Origin: Planctomycetia bacterium
GTDB lineage: Bacteria; Planctomycetota; Planctomycetia; Pirellulales; JALHLM01
Assembly (NCBI GenBank): GCA_034440135.1
Contig: JAWXBP010000445.1
Span: forward strand, 1-54,187
Direction of reading: 5' to 3'
Length of the DNA: 54,187 bases
Shown here: positions 17,700-27,572 of the stretch, one piece after another
Layout of the letters: each line of letters begins with the position of its first letter
Position numbering within the stretch: position 1 is the first letter of the stretch
The notes under the pieces: generated by a model
The model's database searches: none
The model's input: only the letters and a program-made list of their open reading frames with translations
What the model was told of the DNA's origin: nothing
Position numbers and translations under genes: made by a program

Positions 17700-18803
17700 T
17701 TACTTCTTGCGGCGATAAAAGGGAAGTTTCACGACTCGGGCCGGCTCTCCTCGGCCGCGAATGTCAACGAACAATTCGGTATCCAGCGCGGCGTGCGCGC
17801 GGTCGACGTAAGCCATCGCAATGGGCATCTCGAGCGTCGGCGAAAACGTGCCGCTGCTGATTTCACCGACGGTGGCGCCGTCTTTCTGCACGGCGAAATG
17901 TTCGCGCGGCACGCGTTTGCCGGAAAGTGTCAAGCCGACGCGTGTTCGCGACGCGGGGTGTTCGCTCAACTTCGCGAGAGCCTCGCATCCGGTGAAGTCG
18001 CGGCCATCGAGATCAACGGCGAACGCCAGGTCGGCGGTGTAAGGATCGATCGCCTCGGTCAGCTCGTGGCCGTAGAGTGGCATGGCCGCTTCGAGTCGCA
18101 GCGTGTCCCGGCAGCCGAGACCGCAAGCAATTCCCCCGGCGGCGACCAAGCGCTCCCAGACTTCGGCGGCTTGGCCAGAATCCAGCATCAGTTCGACGCC
18201 GTCTTCGCCCGTGTAGCCGGTGCGGCTGACGATCCCCGCATGCCCGGCGATCCGCATGGCGACGCCCGTGTAGTATTTCAACTGGGCCGGGTCGACTTCC
18301 AAGAGAGGTCGCGCACATTCGAGCGCCCGCGGACCTTGCACGGCGATCATGGCCCAGGCGCGCGTCAGGTCCGTCATCGTGACGTCGCGGGCGTCGGCCA
18401 AGCGTGGAGCGAGCCAGTTAAGAATCTTCTCGCGGTTCCCGGCGTTCACCACCAGGCAGTGGTAGTCGCCGCCGCTGGCGTCTGGCAGCCGATACGTGAG
18501 AACGTCGTCAAGTACGCCGCCTTGTTCGTTGACGACCAGGCCGTAGCGAATGCGGCCGGGCGTCATGTCGGTGACGCGGCGGGTGACGAGTTGATCGAGA
18601 AACGCCGCTGCGCCAGGTCCGTCGAAGCGCAAGCGACCCATGTGGGAGATATCGAACAGGCCGGTTTGAGTGCGCGTGGCCTGATGTTCCGAGACGATCG
18701 ACGTGTACTGCACCGGCATCGACCAGCCGGCGAAATCGACCATGCGCCCCCCGTGCGCAGCGTGCCAGTCATGAAGCGGAGTGCGAGCCAGCTCTGTCGT
18801 CAT
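17700..18803 (-). CDS. gcvT: glycine cleavage system T protein (aminomethyltransferase)
   Basis: About 367 residues from the ATG at 18803 (MTTELARTPLHDWHAAHG), with AAGG about 11 nt upstream; the frame stays open to 18950 but the extra 49 residues do not fit the family. Landmarks: GRMVDFAGWSMPVQY, FDISHMGRL, GLVVNEQGGVLDDVL, ARTGYTGEDGVEL-like (SRTGYTGEDGVELML) and the C-terminal AMAYVDRAH. It transfers the one-carbon unit to tetrahydrofolate with release of ammonia. First gene of the gcv cluster. Confidence 0.96.
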   Translation of the reverse strand: MTTELARTPLHDWHAAHGGRMVDFAGWSMPVQYTSIVSEHQATRTQTGLFDISHMGRLRFDGPGAAAFLDQLVTRRVTDMTPGRIRYGLVVNEQGGVLDDVLTYRLPDASGGDYHCLVVNAGNREKILNWLAPRLADARDVTMTDLTRAWAMIAVQGPRALECARPLLEVDPAQLKYYTGVAMRIAGHAGIVSRTGYTGEDGVELMLDSGQAAEVWERLVAAGGIACGLGCRDTLRLEAAMPLYGHELTEAIDPYTADLAFAVDLDGRDFTGCEALAKLSEHPASRTRVGLTLSGKRVPREHFAVQKDGATVGEISSGTFSPTLEMPIAMAYVDRAHAALDTELFVDIRGRGEPARVVKLPFYRRKK

Positions 18804-18898
18804 GCACGAGCCTTGCGGGGACCGACGCGATATTTCAAAGACCTGGCGTGCGAGCATGGCCGGCAAATCAACGCCGGCAACCCTCAATCGCCTTGCGC

Positions 18899-18927
18899 AT
18901 TCTAGCGGGCCGAACACCGGCTGCCAG
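18899..18927 (-). promoter_or_regulatory. possible promoter for the gcv operon
   Basis: On the minus strand CTGGCA (18927-18922), 17 nt, TAGAAT (18904-18899), about 95 nt before the gcvT start. The -35 is weak (4 of 6). I looked for a glycine riboswitch in 18804-18977 and did not see its conserved core. Confidence 0.35.
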
Positions 18928-18977
18928 GGGCGCGCATTCCGGACCGGCACGAGGCGACTCCGACGCCGCCCCAGCTG

Positions 18978-21965
18978 TTACGCGCTCGTGTTCTCACCGG
19001 CCGAATCGCCCGGCTGTTCCGGCGGGATTTTCGCCTGATTGAAGAACTGCATCAGGTCGCCGAAGGTGCGCATGGGCTCATTTCCATCGCGCATTTTTTC
19101 GGTGATGGGCACCAGCGGACGTGGTTTGGGCGGTGGCGGCGGCACATAGTCCTGCTGCCGGCGCTGGGGCTTGCGATTCCCCCCCTGAGGCGGTCCTCCG
19201 CGCGCACGGCGTTGAGCCGGCGGTCCGCCCGCGCCTGCACCGACGGGCGCGGGCCGTTGCGACTGCTGGCCTCCGCGTCGTTGCTGCTGCTGGGGGCCAC
19301 GTCCGTCGCGCGGCGGGCGACTTTCGTCGGATCGAGGACGCGGCTCGGGATGCTGCCTCTGTGTGCCCGGCGCGATCATCGTCAACGAAACGCGGCGCCG
19401 CTCTTTGTCGACTTCCAGGACCCAGACGCGGACAATATCGCCAACGGACACCACCTGATGCGGCGTCTGGATATAACGATCGGCCATCTGGCTTACGTGG
19501 ACCAGGCCCGTGTCCTTGAGGCCGACGTCGACGAACGCGCCGAAGTCCACCACGTTGAGCACAGTGCCGGCGAGTTCCAAGCCGGGCGCAAGGTCGTCTA
19601 GCTTGAGCACGCCCTTCTTGAAGATCGGTTGCGGCAATTCTTCGCGGGGATCGCGGCCAGGACGTTTGAATTGGGCGACGATGTCTTGCAACAGCCGCAA
19701 GCCGACCTGCAATTCCGCGGCCAGGGCGGCCAGGTCGAGTTTGTCGGCAGCCCCTGCCAGCTCGCTCAGCTTTTGCTTGTCCGATAGATCGGCGGTGGCG
19801 CCGCCGAGGCGTTCCAACACCTGCGTCGCGACGGCGTAACTTTCGGGATGAATCCAAGTGGTATCGAGCGGATTGTCGCCGCCGGCGATTTTCAGGAAGC
19901 CTGCCGACTGGATAAACGCCGCGTCCCCGAAGCCGGCGACGGCCTTCAAATCCTCGCGGGATTTGAACGGGCCATGTTGCGCGCGGTGATCGTAAACGCG
20001 TCGCGCCGTGAGTTGATTCAAGCCGGAGACGTAACGCAACAGCGCCGGGCTCGCGGAGTTGACGTCGACGCCGACAAAGTTCACGCACGATTCCACGACA
20101 CCGTCCAGGGAGTCGCGCAAATGCTTCGCCTTAACGTCATGCTGGTACATCCCGACACCGATATTCGCCGCGTCGATTTTCACCAACTCGCTAAGCGGAT
20201 CCTGCAAGCGGCGGCCGATCGAGATCGCGCCGCGGAGCGTGGCGTCGTAATTCGGAAATTCTTCACGGCCAATGGGGCTCGTGGAATAAACGCTGGCGCC
20301 GGCTTCGTTGACGATCACGTACGCCGCGCCGGCCTCGGTCAGTTCGCCGGTGAGCATCTCGGCAACCATCTCTTCGGTCTCGCGGCAGCCGGTGCCGTTG
20401 CCGATCGCAATCACCGACAAATGATGTTCGGCAATCATCTCCAACATCTTGGCCTTGGCCGCGGCACGGCGATCTTCCTTGCCGACCAAATGCACCACCG
20501 CGTGGGCGAGCAAATGGCCGAATTCGTCGATCGCCGCCAATTTGCAGCCGCTCTTGAATCCGGGGTCGACTGCTAAGAGCCGGCGATCCCGCACGGGCGA
20601 TTGCAGCAACAGGCTCCGCAGGTTGCGAGCGAAGACGTCGACGGCATGTGATTCCGCTTCGTCGGTAAGCTCGCGCCGCACCTCGCGTTCCAGACTCGGA
20701 TAGATCAACCGCTGCAACGCGTCCATCGCGCAGCCGCAAAGTAAGTCCGCGTGCGGATGATTCTCCTGAATGAGCGCCTCGAAAGCAGCCTGCTCAATCG
20801 CTTGGAAATCCGAATCGACGCGCACGCGCAGCACATGCGCCCGTTCGCCGCGATTGATCGCCAGGATGCGGTGGGGCGGCACCTTGCTGATCGCCTCGCC
20901 GAAATCGAAGTAGTCGCGAAAGGCCTTCGCCTGATGTTTTTCTTTTAGTTCGCGTTCGCGCTCTTTGGCTTTTTGGCGAGCCGCGGCCTTGGCGTTCGCA
21001 CTTTGTTTCGCGTGCGCGGCCGCGGCAGGCGCCGTCGTGGGGGCTGGTTCGACCGCCGTCACGGCTTCTGTGGCAGCATCTGAAGCCGCTTCGACTGACT
21101 CGCCAAGCTCGGTAGGCGGCTCATCCGGCGAACTCTCGGCCGATTCCTCGGCGTGCTCTCCTTCAGCGGTCGCTTCCGCCGGCGAAGATTGCTCCTCGAC
21201 GTGCGACGCTTCGTTGGATTCCGGCTCGGGCGCGTCGGCAGCCAATTCCGGCTCGCCCTCGATGGCGACGCTTTCGAGTGGGGCGTGATCTTCGGATTCA
21301 GCGGTGGCGACCGGCGCTGGCGCTTCGGCCTTTGGAGACGGAGTTGACGCGGCGCCACGTTCCGGATCGATCGCCACGCTGATCAAGCGGCCGGTCCGCG
21401 CGACGATTTCGCGCAGTTTGCCGCGCAGGTCGGCGCGTTCGCTAAACCATTCGGCGAGGATGTGTCCGGCGCCGAGCAAGGCGTCGGCAACGGTAGCGAC
21501 TTTGCGATCGGTGTTGATGAAATCCGCAGCGCGGCGATCCAGGTCCAAGCAGGCTGGATCGGCGGTCAGGATTTCCTCCGCCAGCTTTTCCAGCCCGCGC
21601 TCCCGGGCTTGCGTGGCAAGCGTCTGCTTGCGTGGCTTGAAGGGCAAGTAGAGGTCTTCGAGACGCTTCGTCGAGTCGGCGTCCTGAATTGCTTGCGCCA
21701 GCTCGGGCGTAAGTTTTCCTTGGGACTCGATGGAGCGCAGAATTGTCTGCTTGCGTTCCGCCAGTAAACGAAGCCGCGCGAGTCGCGACTCGATGAGTCG
21801 GATTTGCTCTTCGTCCAGACCGCCGGTCTGGTCTTTGCGATACCGGGTGATGAACGGGATCGTATTCCCCGCGTCCAGCAATTCCACGGTGCTTTCGATT
21901 TGCCCGAGCGGCAAACCAACGGAGGCGGCGATCTCCCCCAAGCTAACACTAATTCTGGCAGACAT
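18978..21965 (-). CDS. tex: Tex-family RNA-binding transcription accessory protein with large acidic insert
   Basis: About 995 residues from the ATG at 21965; the frame is open to 22202 but the extension is arginine-rich and lies over the promoter candidate. Tex order is complete: N-terminal helical part (GNTIPFITRYRKDQTGGLDE), YqgF-like core (LLAVDPGFKSGCKLAAID, VIAIGNGTGCRETE), helix-hairpin-helix segments (LNQLTARRVYDHR, LKAVAGFGDAAF) and a C-terminal S1 domain (GTVLNVVDFGAFVDVGL). Two additions are unusual: an acidic Ala/Glu/Pro-rich insert at about residues 202-345 just before FRDYFDF, and a basic Arg/Gly/Gln/Pro-rich tail of about 130 residues after the S1 domain. Typical Tex is near 770 residues. 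Confidence 0.93.
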   Translation of the reverse strand: MSARISVSLGEIAASVGLPLGQIESTVELLDAGNTIPFITRYRKDQTGGLDEEQIRLIESRLARLRLLAERKQTILRSIESQGKLTPELAQAIQDADSTKRLEDLYLPFKPRKQTLATQARERGLEKLAEEILTADPACLDLDRRAADFINTDRKVATVADALLGAGHILAEWFSERADLRGKLREIVARTGRLISVAIDPERGAASTPSPKAEAPAPVATAESEDHAPLESVAIEGEPELAADAPEPESNEASHVEEQSSPAEATAEGEHAEESAESSPDEPPTELGESVEAASDAATEAVTAVEPAPTTAPAAAAHAKQSANAKAAARQKAKERERELKEKHQAKAFRDYFDFGEAISKVPPHRILAINRGERAHVLRVRVDSDFQAIEQAAFEALIQENHPHADLLCGCAMDALQRLIYPSLEREVRRELTDEAESHAVDVFARNLRSLLLQSPVRDRRLLAVDPGFKSGCKLAAIDEFGHLLAHAVVHLVGKEDRRAAAKAKMLEMIAEHHLSVIAIGNGTGCRETEEMVAEMLTGELTEAGAAYVIVNEAGASVYSTSPIGREEFPNYDATLRGAISIGRRLQDPLSELVKIDAANIGVGMYQHDVKAKHLRDSLDGVVESCVNFVGVDVNSASPALLRYVSGLNQLTARRVYDHRAQHGPFKSREDLKAVAGFGDAAFIQSAGFLKIAGGDNPLDTTWIHPESYAVATQVLERLGGATADLSDKQKLSELAGAADKLDLAALAAELQVGLRLLQDIVAQFKRPGRDPREELPQPIFKKGVLKLDDLAPGLELAGTVLNVVDFGAFVDVGLKDTGLVHVSQMADRYIQTPHQVVSVGDIVRVWVLEVDKERRRVSLTMIAPGTQRQHPEPRPRSDESRPPRDGRGPQQQQRRGGQQSQRPAPVGAGAGGPPAQRRARGGPPQGGNRKPQRRQQDYVPPPPPKPRPLVPITEKMRDGNEPMRTFGDLMQFFNQAKIPPEQPGDSAGENTSA

Positions 21966-22363
21966 GTGTAACCAGCCAAACCGCTGGCTCGACGACCCCG
22001 TGGACGGCACTAAACCATTGCGCAATCTAGGGATTCGGCAATACCATGTCAAGCAGCGCAAACCAGGTCGGGAGACGCGAATGCGACGCAATCGCTTTGG
22101 CAACCCATCGCGCCTGCCGGGTCGCGGCGAGGCCCGCACCGCTTCGCGCATCGGGCCAACCCAGTTTGCCACGACAACGCACGTTGCCGTTATGGCGGCC
22201 ACAACGCAATCGACCCTTATGGTCCCGATCCTCGGATTAATCTTCTCGGTCCAATCCGCCGATACTCTTGCGCAGGTCGAAATGTGGCCGGCCGCCGTGG
22301 GGCGCTGCGCTCATGGCGGCATAGCGGTCTTACGCGAGCGGAATTCCAGGGAAGGAAGCGTCC
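21966..22363. other. 398 bp divergent intergenic region upstream of tex
   Basis: Holds the strong minus-strand promoter candidate at 22024-22052. Both strands are open over parts of it, but the translations are arginine-rich and not family-like. Nothing else was recognised. Confidence 0.4.
22024..22052 (-). promoter_or_regulatory. sigma-70 consensus-like promoter for tex
   Basis: Minus strand TTGACA (22052-22047), exactly 17 nt, TAGATT (22029-22024). The expected transcript starts near 22017, about 50 nt before the tex ATG at 21965. A perfect -35 hexamer with optimal spacing supports the shorter tex start. Confidence 0.6.
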
Positions 22364-22603
22364 ATGTCGCGAGCTCGTTTGCGCGTTTATTACGGTCCGG
22401 AGTCGCCGACCACGCACCACGCGGAGGCTCAGCGCGAGAACCAGGTTACGGTTCCCCTGGGCGAAATTCTCCCATTGCTGGCCGACGCGGTGCAGAGCAA
22501 ACGGACTTGGCTGCGCGATTTCGCCAATGATGAAGTGACGATCTCGACCGACCTCTACGAAATCATCCTCGCCTACCAGCATTGCCGCCGGCCGACGGCT
22601 TGA
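22364..22603 (+). CDS. small conserved planctomycete-type protein
   Basis: 79 residues, acidic, soluble. Segments RLRVYYGPES, VTVPLGEILPLLADAVQSKR, TWLRDFANDEVTIS and DLYEIILAYQHCRRP look like a compact conserved fold I recall from planctomycete proteomes without function. AGGGAAGG lies about 14 nt upstream of the ATG (GGAAGCGTCC before the start). It is monocistronic, divergent from tex. Confidence 0.7.
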   Translation: MSRARLRVYYGPESPTTHHAEAQRENQVTVPLGEILPLLADAVQSKRTWLRDFANDEVTISTDLYEIILAYQHCRRPTA

Positions 22604-22775
22604 GCCGCACGTGCCCAGAATCTTCTCGCTGGTAGCTCCGCGCCGTGGCGCGCGGTAAAACTTCCGCAGTCGCTCGAAGCCCCCACTTCTGACAGCGAGG
22701 CGGAACCTTTCGCCTCGCCGCGGACTCGGATACGCTCGGCCCTGCGCAACAGCATTTTAGCGCAAAGTGATTGCC

Positions 22776-23336
22776 ATGACGTTGGACCGTGACGCCGCGT
22801 TGGCCTTGGTTTTTGAATACACCGAATCGGAGAGCCTGCGCCGGCACATGCTGGCAGTCGAGGCGGCGATGGCGGCCTACGCGCGAAAGTTCGGTGAGGA
22901 TGAATTGACCTGGAGCGTCGTTGGGCTGCTGCACGACTTCGACTACGAACGCTGGCCCAATCCACCGGATCATCCGCTGCGCGGGGCGGAAATCCTGCGC
23001 GAGCGCGGCTATCCGGAGCACGTGATTTACGCGATCAAGTCGCACGCCGACTATCTGGTCGATTGCCCGCGCGTGTCGCGTTTGGACAAAGCGCTGTATG
23101 CCTGCGACGAACTGTGCGGGTTCATCACGGCCGTGGCGGTGATTCGGCCCGAAAAACTCGCTGGGCTAAAAGTATCCAGCGTGCAGAAGAAGTTGAAGGC
23201 GAAGAACTTCGCGGCCGCGGTGAATCGCGACGACATCACGCGCGGCGCGGCCGATCTCGGCGTCGACATTGCCGAACACATTCAGTTCTGCATCGACGCC
23301 ATGGCGGCGTCAGCCGCGACGCTGGGGTTGCGCTAA
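22776..23336 (+). CDS. HD-domain protein, putative metal-dependent phosphohydrolase
   Basis: 186 residues from the ATG at 22776 (a GTG three codons earlier at 22767 is also possible). The HD signature is complete: His24 (LRRHMLAVEAAM), His53-Asp54 (VVGLLHDFDYERW), His90 (AIKSHADY) and Asp111 (ALYACDELCGF). HDIG-type proteins of this length act on nucleotides or other phosphoesters; the substrate is unknown. Preceded by about 170 bp containing the hairpin GCGAGGCG/CGCCTCGC (22695-22718). Confidence 0.85.
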   Translation: MTLDRDAALALVFEYTESESLRRHMLAVEAAMAAYARKFGEDELTWSVVGLLHDFDYERWPNPPDHPLRGAEILRERGYPEHVIYAIKSHADYLVDCPRVSRLDKALYACDELCGFITAVAVIRPEKLAGLKVSSVQKKLKAKNFAAAVNRDDITRGAADLGVDIAEHIQFCIDAMAASAATLGLR

Positions 23337-23370
23337 GAGCCTATTCCAAAGCCGACGCAGCCGTTTCGGT

Positions 23371-23443
23371 GGCTGGGGTCGAATGTACTCATTCGCCCCC
23401 AGGCTATTTCACTGGGGGCGAATGAGTACATTCGACCCCAGCC
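23371..23443. repeat. 31-bp perfect inverted repeat between convergent genes
   Basis: Left arm 23371-23401 (GGCTGGGGTCGAATGTACTC and onward) and right arm 23413-23443 are exact reverse complements around an 11 nt loop. The arms themselves contain AATGTACTCATT-type sub-palindromes. It separates the HD-domain gene from the convergent gene ending at 23471 and could terminate both, though no T-tract is present. Confidence 0.85.
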
Positions 23444-23470
23444 ACCCGGAAAAATAGTCTGAGAATAACC

Positions 23471-23953
23471 CTAGAGCAGCGTGCCGGACTGCGGGTCGAT
23501 GGCGATGCCGCCGGTCATTTCGACCAGGTGGTCGAGAATCACCAACAGCGCGCTGGGGTCGAGCAGATCGTCCTCTTCTTCTTCCGCTTCGAACGTGCTG
23601 ACGTGTTCAAAGTGCATCACGTCGAGCCTCGCGCTGGCGCGATTGAGCATCCGCAGCTTTTGGCGTTCCACGTCATCGCCCGGCTTGATCTGGTCTTGCA
23701 ACTCGTTGGCCTGCTCGACGACTTCCTCGCCGTCGACGTAGCTGATGTCGAGGGCGGCGTTGTCCTCGGGCGCGACGACGGTGACCGATTCGATCAGGTT
23801 GTCGTCTTCCACCGAGGCGGCCGAAACCTTGAAATGCCCTGGCAGCTTGACGAGCATCTCCTTGAACTCGTCCAGCGTGGGTCGCTTCGCCCGCTCGAAG
23901 AGCACGAAATACGTTTCGCGCCAGCGATATTCGTGATTCTCGAACAATGACAT
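23471..23953 (-). CDS. acidic hypothetical protein
   Basis: 160 residues from the ATG at 23953 (MSLFENHEYRWRETYFVLFE). I do not recognise the family. It is soluble, strongly acidic, with a Glu/Asp cluster near residue 120 (FEAEEEEDDLLD) and a hydrophobic helix after it (PSALLVILDHLVEMTG). The N-terminal region RETYFVLFERAKRPTLDEFK looks well structured. It follows the small zinc-knuckle-like gene at 24007-24249 on the same strand, with 53 nt between them, and may share its transcript with proC. Confidence 0.75.
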   Translation of the reverse strand: MSLFENHEYRWRETYFVLFERAKRPTLDEFKEMLVKLPGHFKVSAASVEDDNLIESVTVVAPEDNAALDISYVDGEEVVEQANELQDQIKPGDDVERQKLRMLNRASARLDVMHFEHVSTFEAEEEEDDLLDPSALLVILDHLVEMTGGIAIDPQSGTLL

Positions 23954-24006
23954 CGTGGGGCAACCTTTTCCAAGATACTCAAAAGACGATCGCGCCGACG
24001 GCGGCG

Positions 24007-24249
24007 CTAATTCCACTCCGCCTCGTCATCGGGACCGGGGTCGATTTCCGCTTGCCAGGCTTCCACGGCGGCCAGCGCCGCGTCGCGCTCTTCGCGCGAA
24101 GCCCACACGGACTCGCCTTGCTCCAGGCGGATTTCGTAGTCTCCCTCTTGTTCGCACTCGGGCGCACCGCAGAAATGCGGCGTGGCCGCAATCCACATGA
24201 TGCGATAGACGGGAATGTGCTTGTCGTCGACCAGAAAGAACACCGACAT
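24007..24249 (-). CDS. small hypothetical protein with cysteine pair
   Basis: 80 residues from the ATG at 24249. Begins MSVFFLVDDKHIPVYRIMWI, then a CGAPECEQEGDYEIRLE segment whose two cysteines (CX4C) could bind metal, and an acidic tail (EIDPGPDDEAEWN). Only 5 nt separate it from the proC stop codon, so it is very probably cotranscribed. Function unknown. Confidence 0.65.
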   Translation of the reverse strand: MSVFFLVDDKHIPVYRIMWIAATPHFCGAPECEQEGDYEIRLEQGESVWASREERDAALAAVEAWQAEIDPGPDDEAEWN

Positions 24250-24254
24250 CGAAT

Positions 24255-25064
24255 TCAACCTCCTCCCAATTCCGCGCTGCGCAGCGTCGCCGCTTCCACG
24301 GCGGCCATCAGCGCTGCGCGAATTCCACCCGTTTCCAAAGCTTGTAATCCGGCGATCGTCGTGCCGCCCGGGCTGGCGACTTGATCTTTTAACACGCCGG
24401 GATGTTCCCCCGAGGTAATCAGCATCTCCGCCGCGCCGCGCAAGGTCTGGGCGGCGAGCAGCGTGGCGACGTTTCGCGGCAACCCCATGCGGACGCCGCC
24501 GTCGCTCAGCGCTTCAATCATCACGAACGCATAAGCCGGTCCCGACCCTGAAAGTCCGGTCACGGCGTCGAGCAGTTTTTCGTCGACGGGGACGCACTTA
24601 CCTACTGCGGAGAGCAGCCGTTCGACCAGCGCACCGTCCTCTGCCGTTGCGCTTCGCCCTAAACAGTAAGCGCTGGCTCCTTGGCCGACCAGGCAAGGCG
24701 TATTCGGCATCACGCGCACCAGCCGTCCGCGCGGGAGACCCGCGGCAATCGTGGCGAGCTTGATTCCGGCGGCGATGGAGATGACGAGATGGCGATCGGT
24801 GATCGCGTCGCGCACGTCGGCCAGGGCCTGGGTCATGTGCTGAGGCTTGACGGCTAGCACGACGACGTCGGATTTTGAGACGACTTCGGCGTTCGTTTCA
24901 CAAGCGCCGCCGCCGGTTGTGGAAGCGAAGGCCTCGCGTGCTGCCGGCAACGGGTCGCTGGCAATGAGACTGGAGGGACTGGTCAATCCCGCCGTGGCGA
25001 GGCCCTGCGCCAACGCCGTGGCCATGCGTCCAGCGCCCAGGAATCCGAACCGCTTATCCGCCAT
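24255..25064 (-). CDS. proC: pyrroline-5-carboxylate reductase
   Basis: About 269 residues from the ATG at 25064 (MADKRFGFLGAGRMATALAQ); the frame extends to 25202 but the N-terminal glycine-rich NAD(P) loop should start the protein. Landmarks: AVKPQHM, GLSGSGPAYAFVMIEAL, DGGVRMGLPRNVA and the C-terminal signature HPGVLKDQVASPGGTTI. Catalyses the last step of proline synthesis. First gene of a small minus-strand group with two hypothetical genes. Confidence 0.95.
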   Translation of the reverse strand: MADKRFGFLGAGRMATALAQGLATAGLTSPSSLIASDPLPAAREAFASTTGGGACETNAEVVSKSDVVVLAVKPQHMTQALADVRDAITDRHLVISIAAGIKLATIAAGLPRGRLVRVMPNTPCLVGQGASAYCLGRSATAEDGALVERLLSAVGKCVPVDEKLLDAVTGLSGSGPAYAFVMIEALSDGGVRMGLPRNVATLLAAQTLRGAAEMLITSGEHPGVLKDQVASPGGTTIAGLQALETGGIRAALMAAVEAATLRSAELGGG

Positions 25065-25554
25065 GCCTGGAACCGTGGCCAATGCGATCACCCAGCAACT
25101 GCACGTGGTTGGAACAGCCCCACGTCCGGGGCCGTCGTCCCATGCTACGCCATGACGCGGTTCGGAACAATCGGCCGGTCGTCGCCGGGGCGTTCTTGCC
25201 ACACTTCATTGCGCTTTATCGCGATCAGACCAGGAAGGCCCAAGGAGTCCACTCCGCGGACCAGGACTTTGGCGGCCTTCCCTGGGCCTTGGTAGCGAGT
25301 TCGTTGTCGGCCATGGCGTTTCCGTTCCATTCCCGGCCACTTCCCGCCCCCAACGTCGCCTTGTCCGGTTTATGCCGGTTTGCTATATTTCGAGGTTTCA
25401 CCTGGCGGCCTTTTCGTCTCCCTCTCGTGGGGTGGCGGCTGCGGGGGGTGGATGGCTTTAACTTCTCCTGAGCCGGCATTCGCCCGGCTGACTTCCCGGT
25501 CGAGCGTGTTCGACGCGGGCATTCCTGGTTCAGGCGTTGGGTGTAATTCAAAGC
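25065..25554. other. 490 bp divergent region between proC and rpsA
   Basis: No convincing gene. Contains the rpsA promoter candidate at 25361-25389 and a leader of about 160 nt with T/C-rich and G-rich runs. S1 leaders are often regulated by S1 itself; I see no definable structure here. Confidence 0.4.
25361..25389 (+). promoter_or_regulatory. promoter candidate for rpsA
   Basis: TTGTCC (25361-25366), 17 nt spacer, TATATT (25384-25389). It is the best sigma-70-like match in this otherwise GC-rich intergenic region and would give a leader of roughly 160 nt before the ATG at 25555. Confidence 0.55.
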
Positions 25555-27339
<1,785 letters not shown>

Positions 27340-27357
27340 CAGCGATGAAAAATATCA

Positions 27358-27398
27358 AGCCGCTGAGTTCCAAGTATTGGAACTCAGCGGCTTTTTTT
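27358..27398 (+). terminator. strong intrinsic terminator of rpsA
   Basis: A 16 bp perfect stem (AGCCGCTGAGTTCCAA at 27358-27373 with its complement at 27377-27392), a 3 nt loop GTA, and seven consecutive T (27392-27398, the first also closing the stem). It begins 19 nt after the rpsA stop codon. Confidence 0.95.
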
Positions 27399-27438
27399 GT
27401 TAGGCCGGCTATCTAAACACGCCGGACAAATTGATGGG

Positions 27439-27529
27439 GGGTGCCACTGGCGGCTTGTCCGCCAGTGCGAAAAGGACGTGGACAGCAACGTCAACTCCGG
27501 CACTGGCGGACAAGCCGCCAGTGGCACCC
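27439..27529. repeat. 30-bp perfect inverted repeat pair with 31 bp between arms
   Basis: Arms at 27439-27468 (GGGTGCCACTGGCGGCTTGT and onward) and 27500-27529 are exact reverse complements. Each arm is itself palindromic (CACTGGCGG/CCGCCAGTG), so it can fold as two small hairpins or one large one. Located between the rpsA terminator and the convergent nadB stop. Confidence 0.85.
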
Positions 27530-27572
27530 AATACTTTGGCGCCTGACGCAACAGATCATCTTCGACGATGCT

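Noticed and set aside
18804-18977. glycine riboswitch upstream of gcvT
   Set aside because: The conserved glycine aptamer core is not present; I saw only a GCCGGC palindrome and a weak promoter-like match.
24255-25202. long proC form beginning at 25202
   Set aside because: The extra 46 residues are Arg/Cys-rich and precede the dinucleotide-binding loop that normally begins ProC; the start at 25064 is better.
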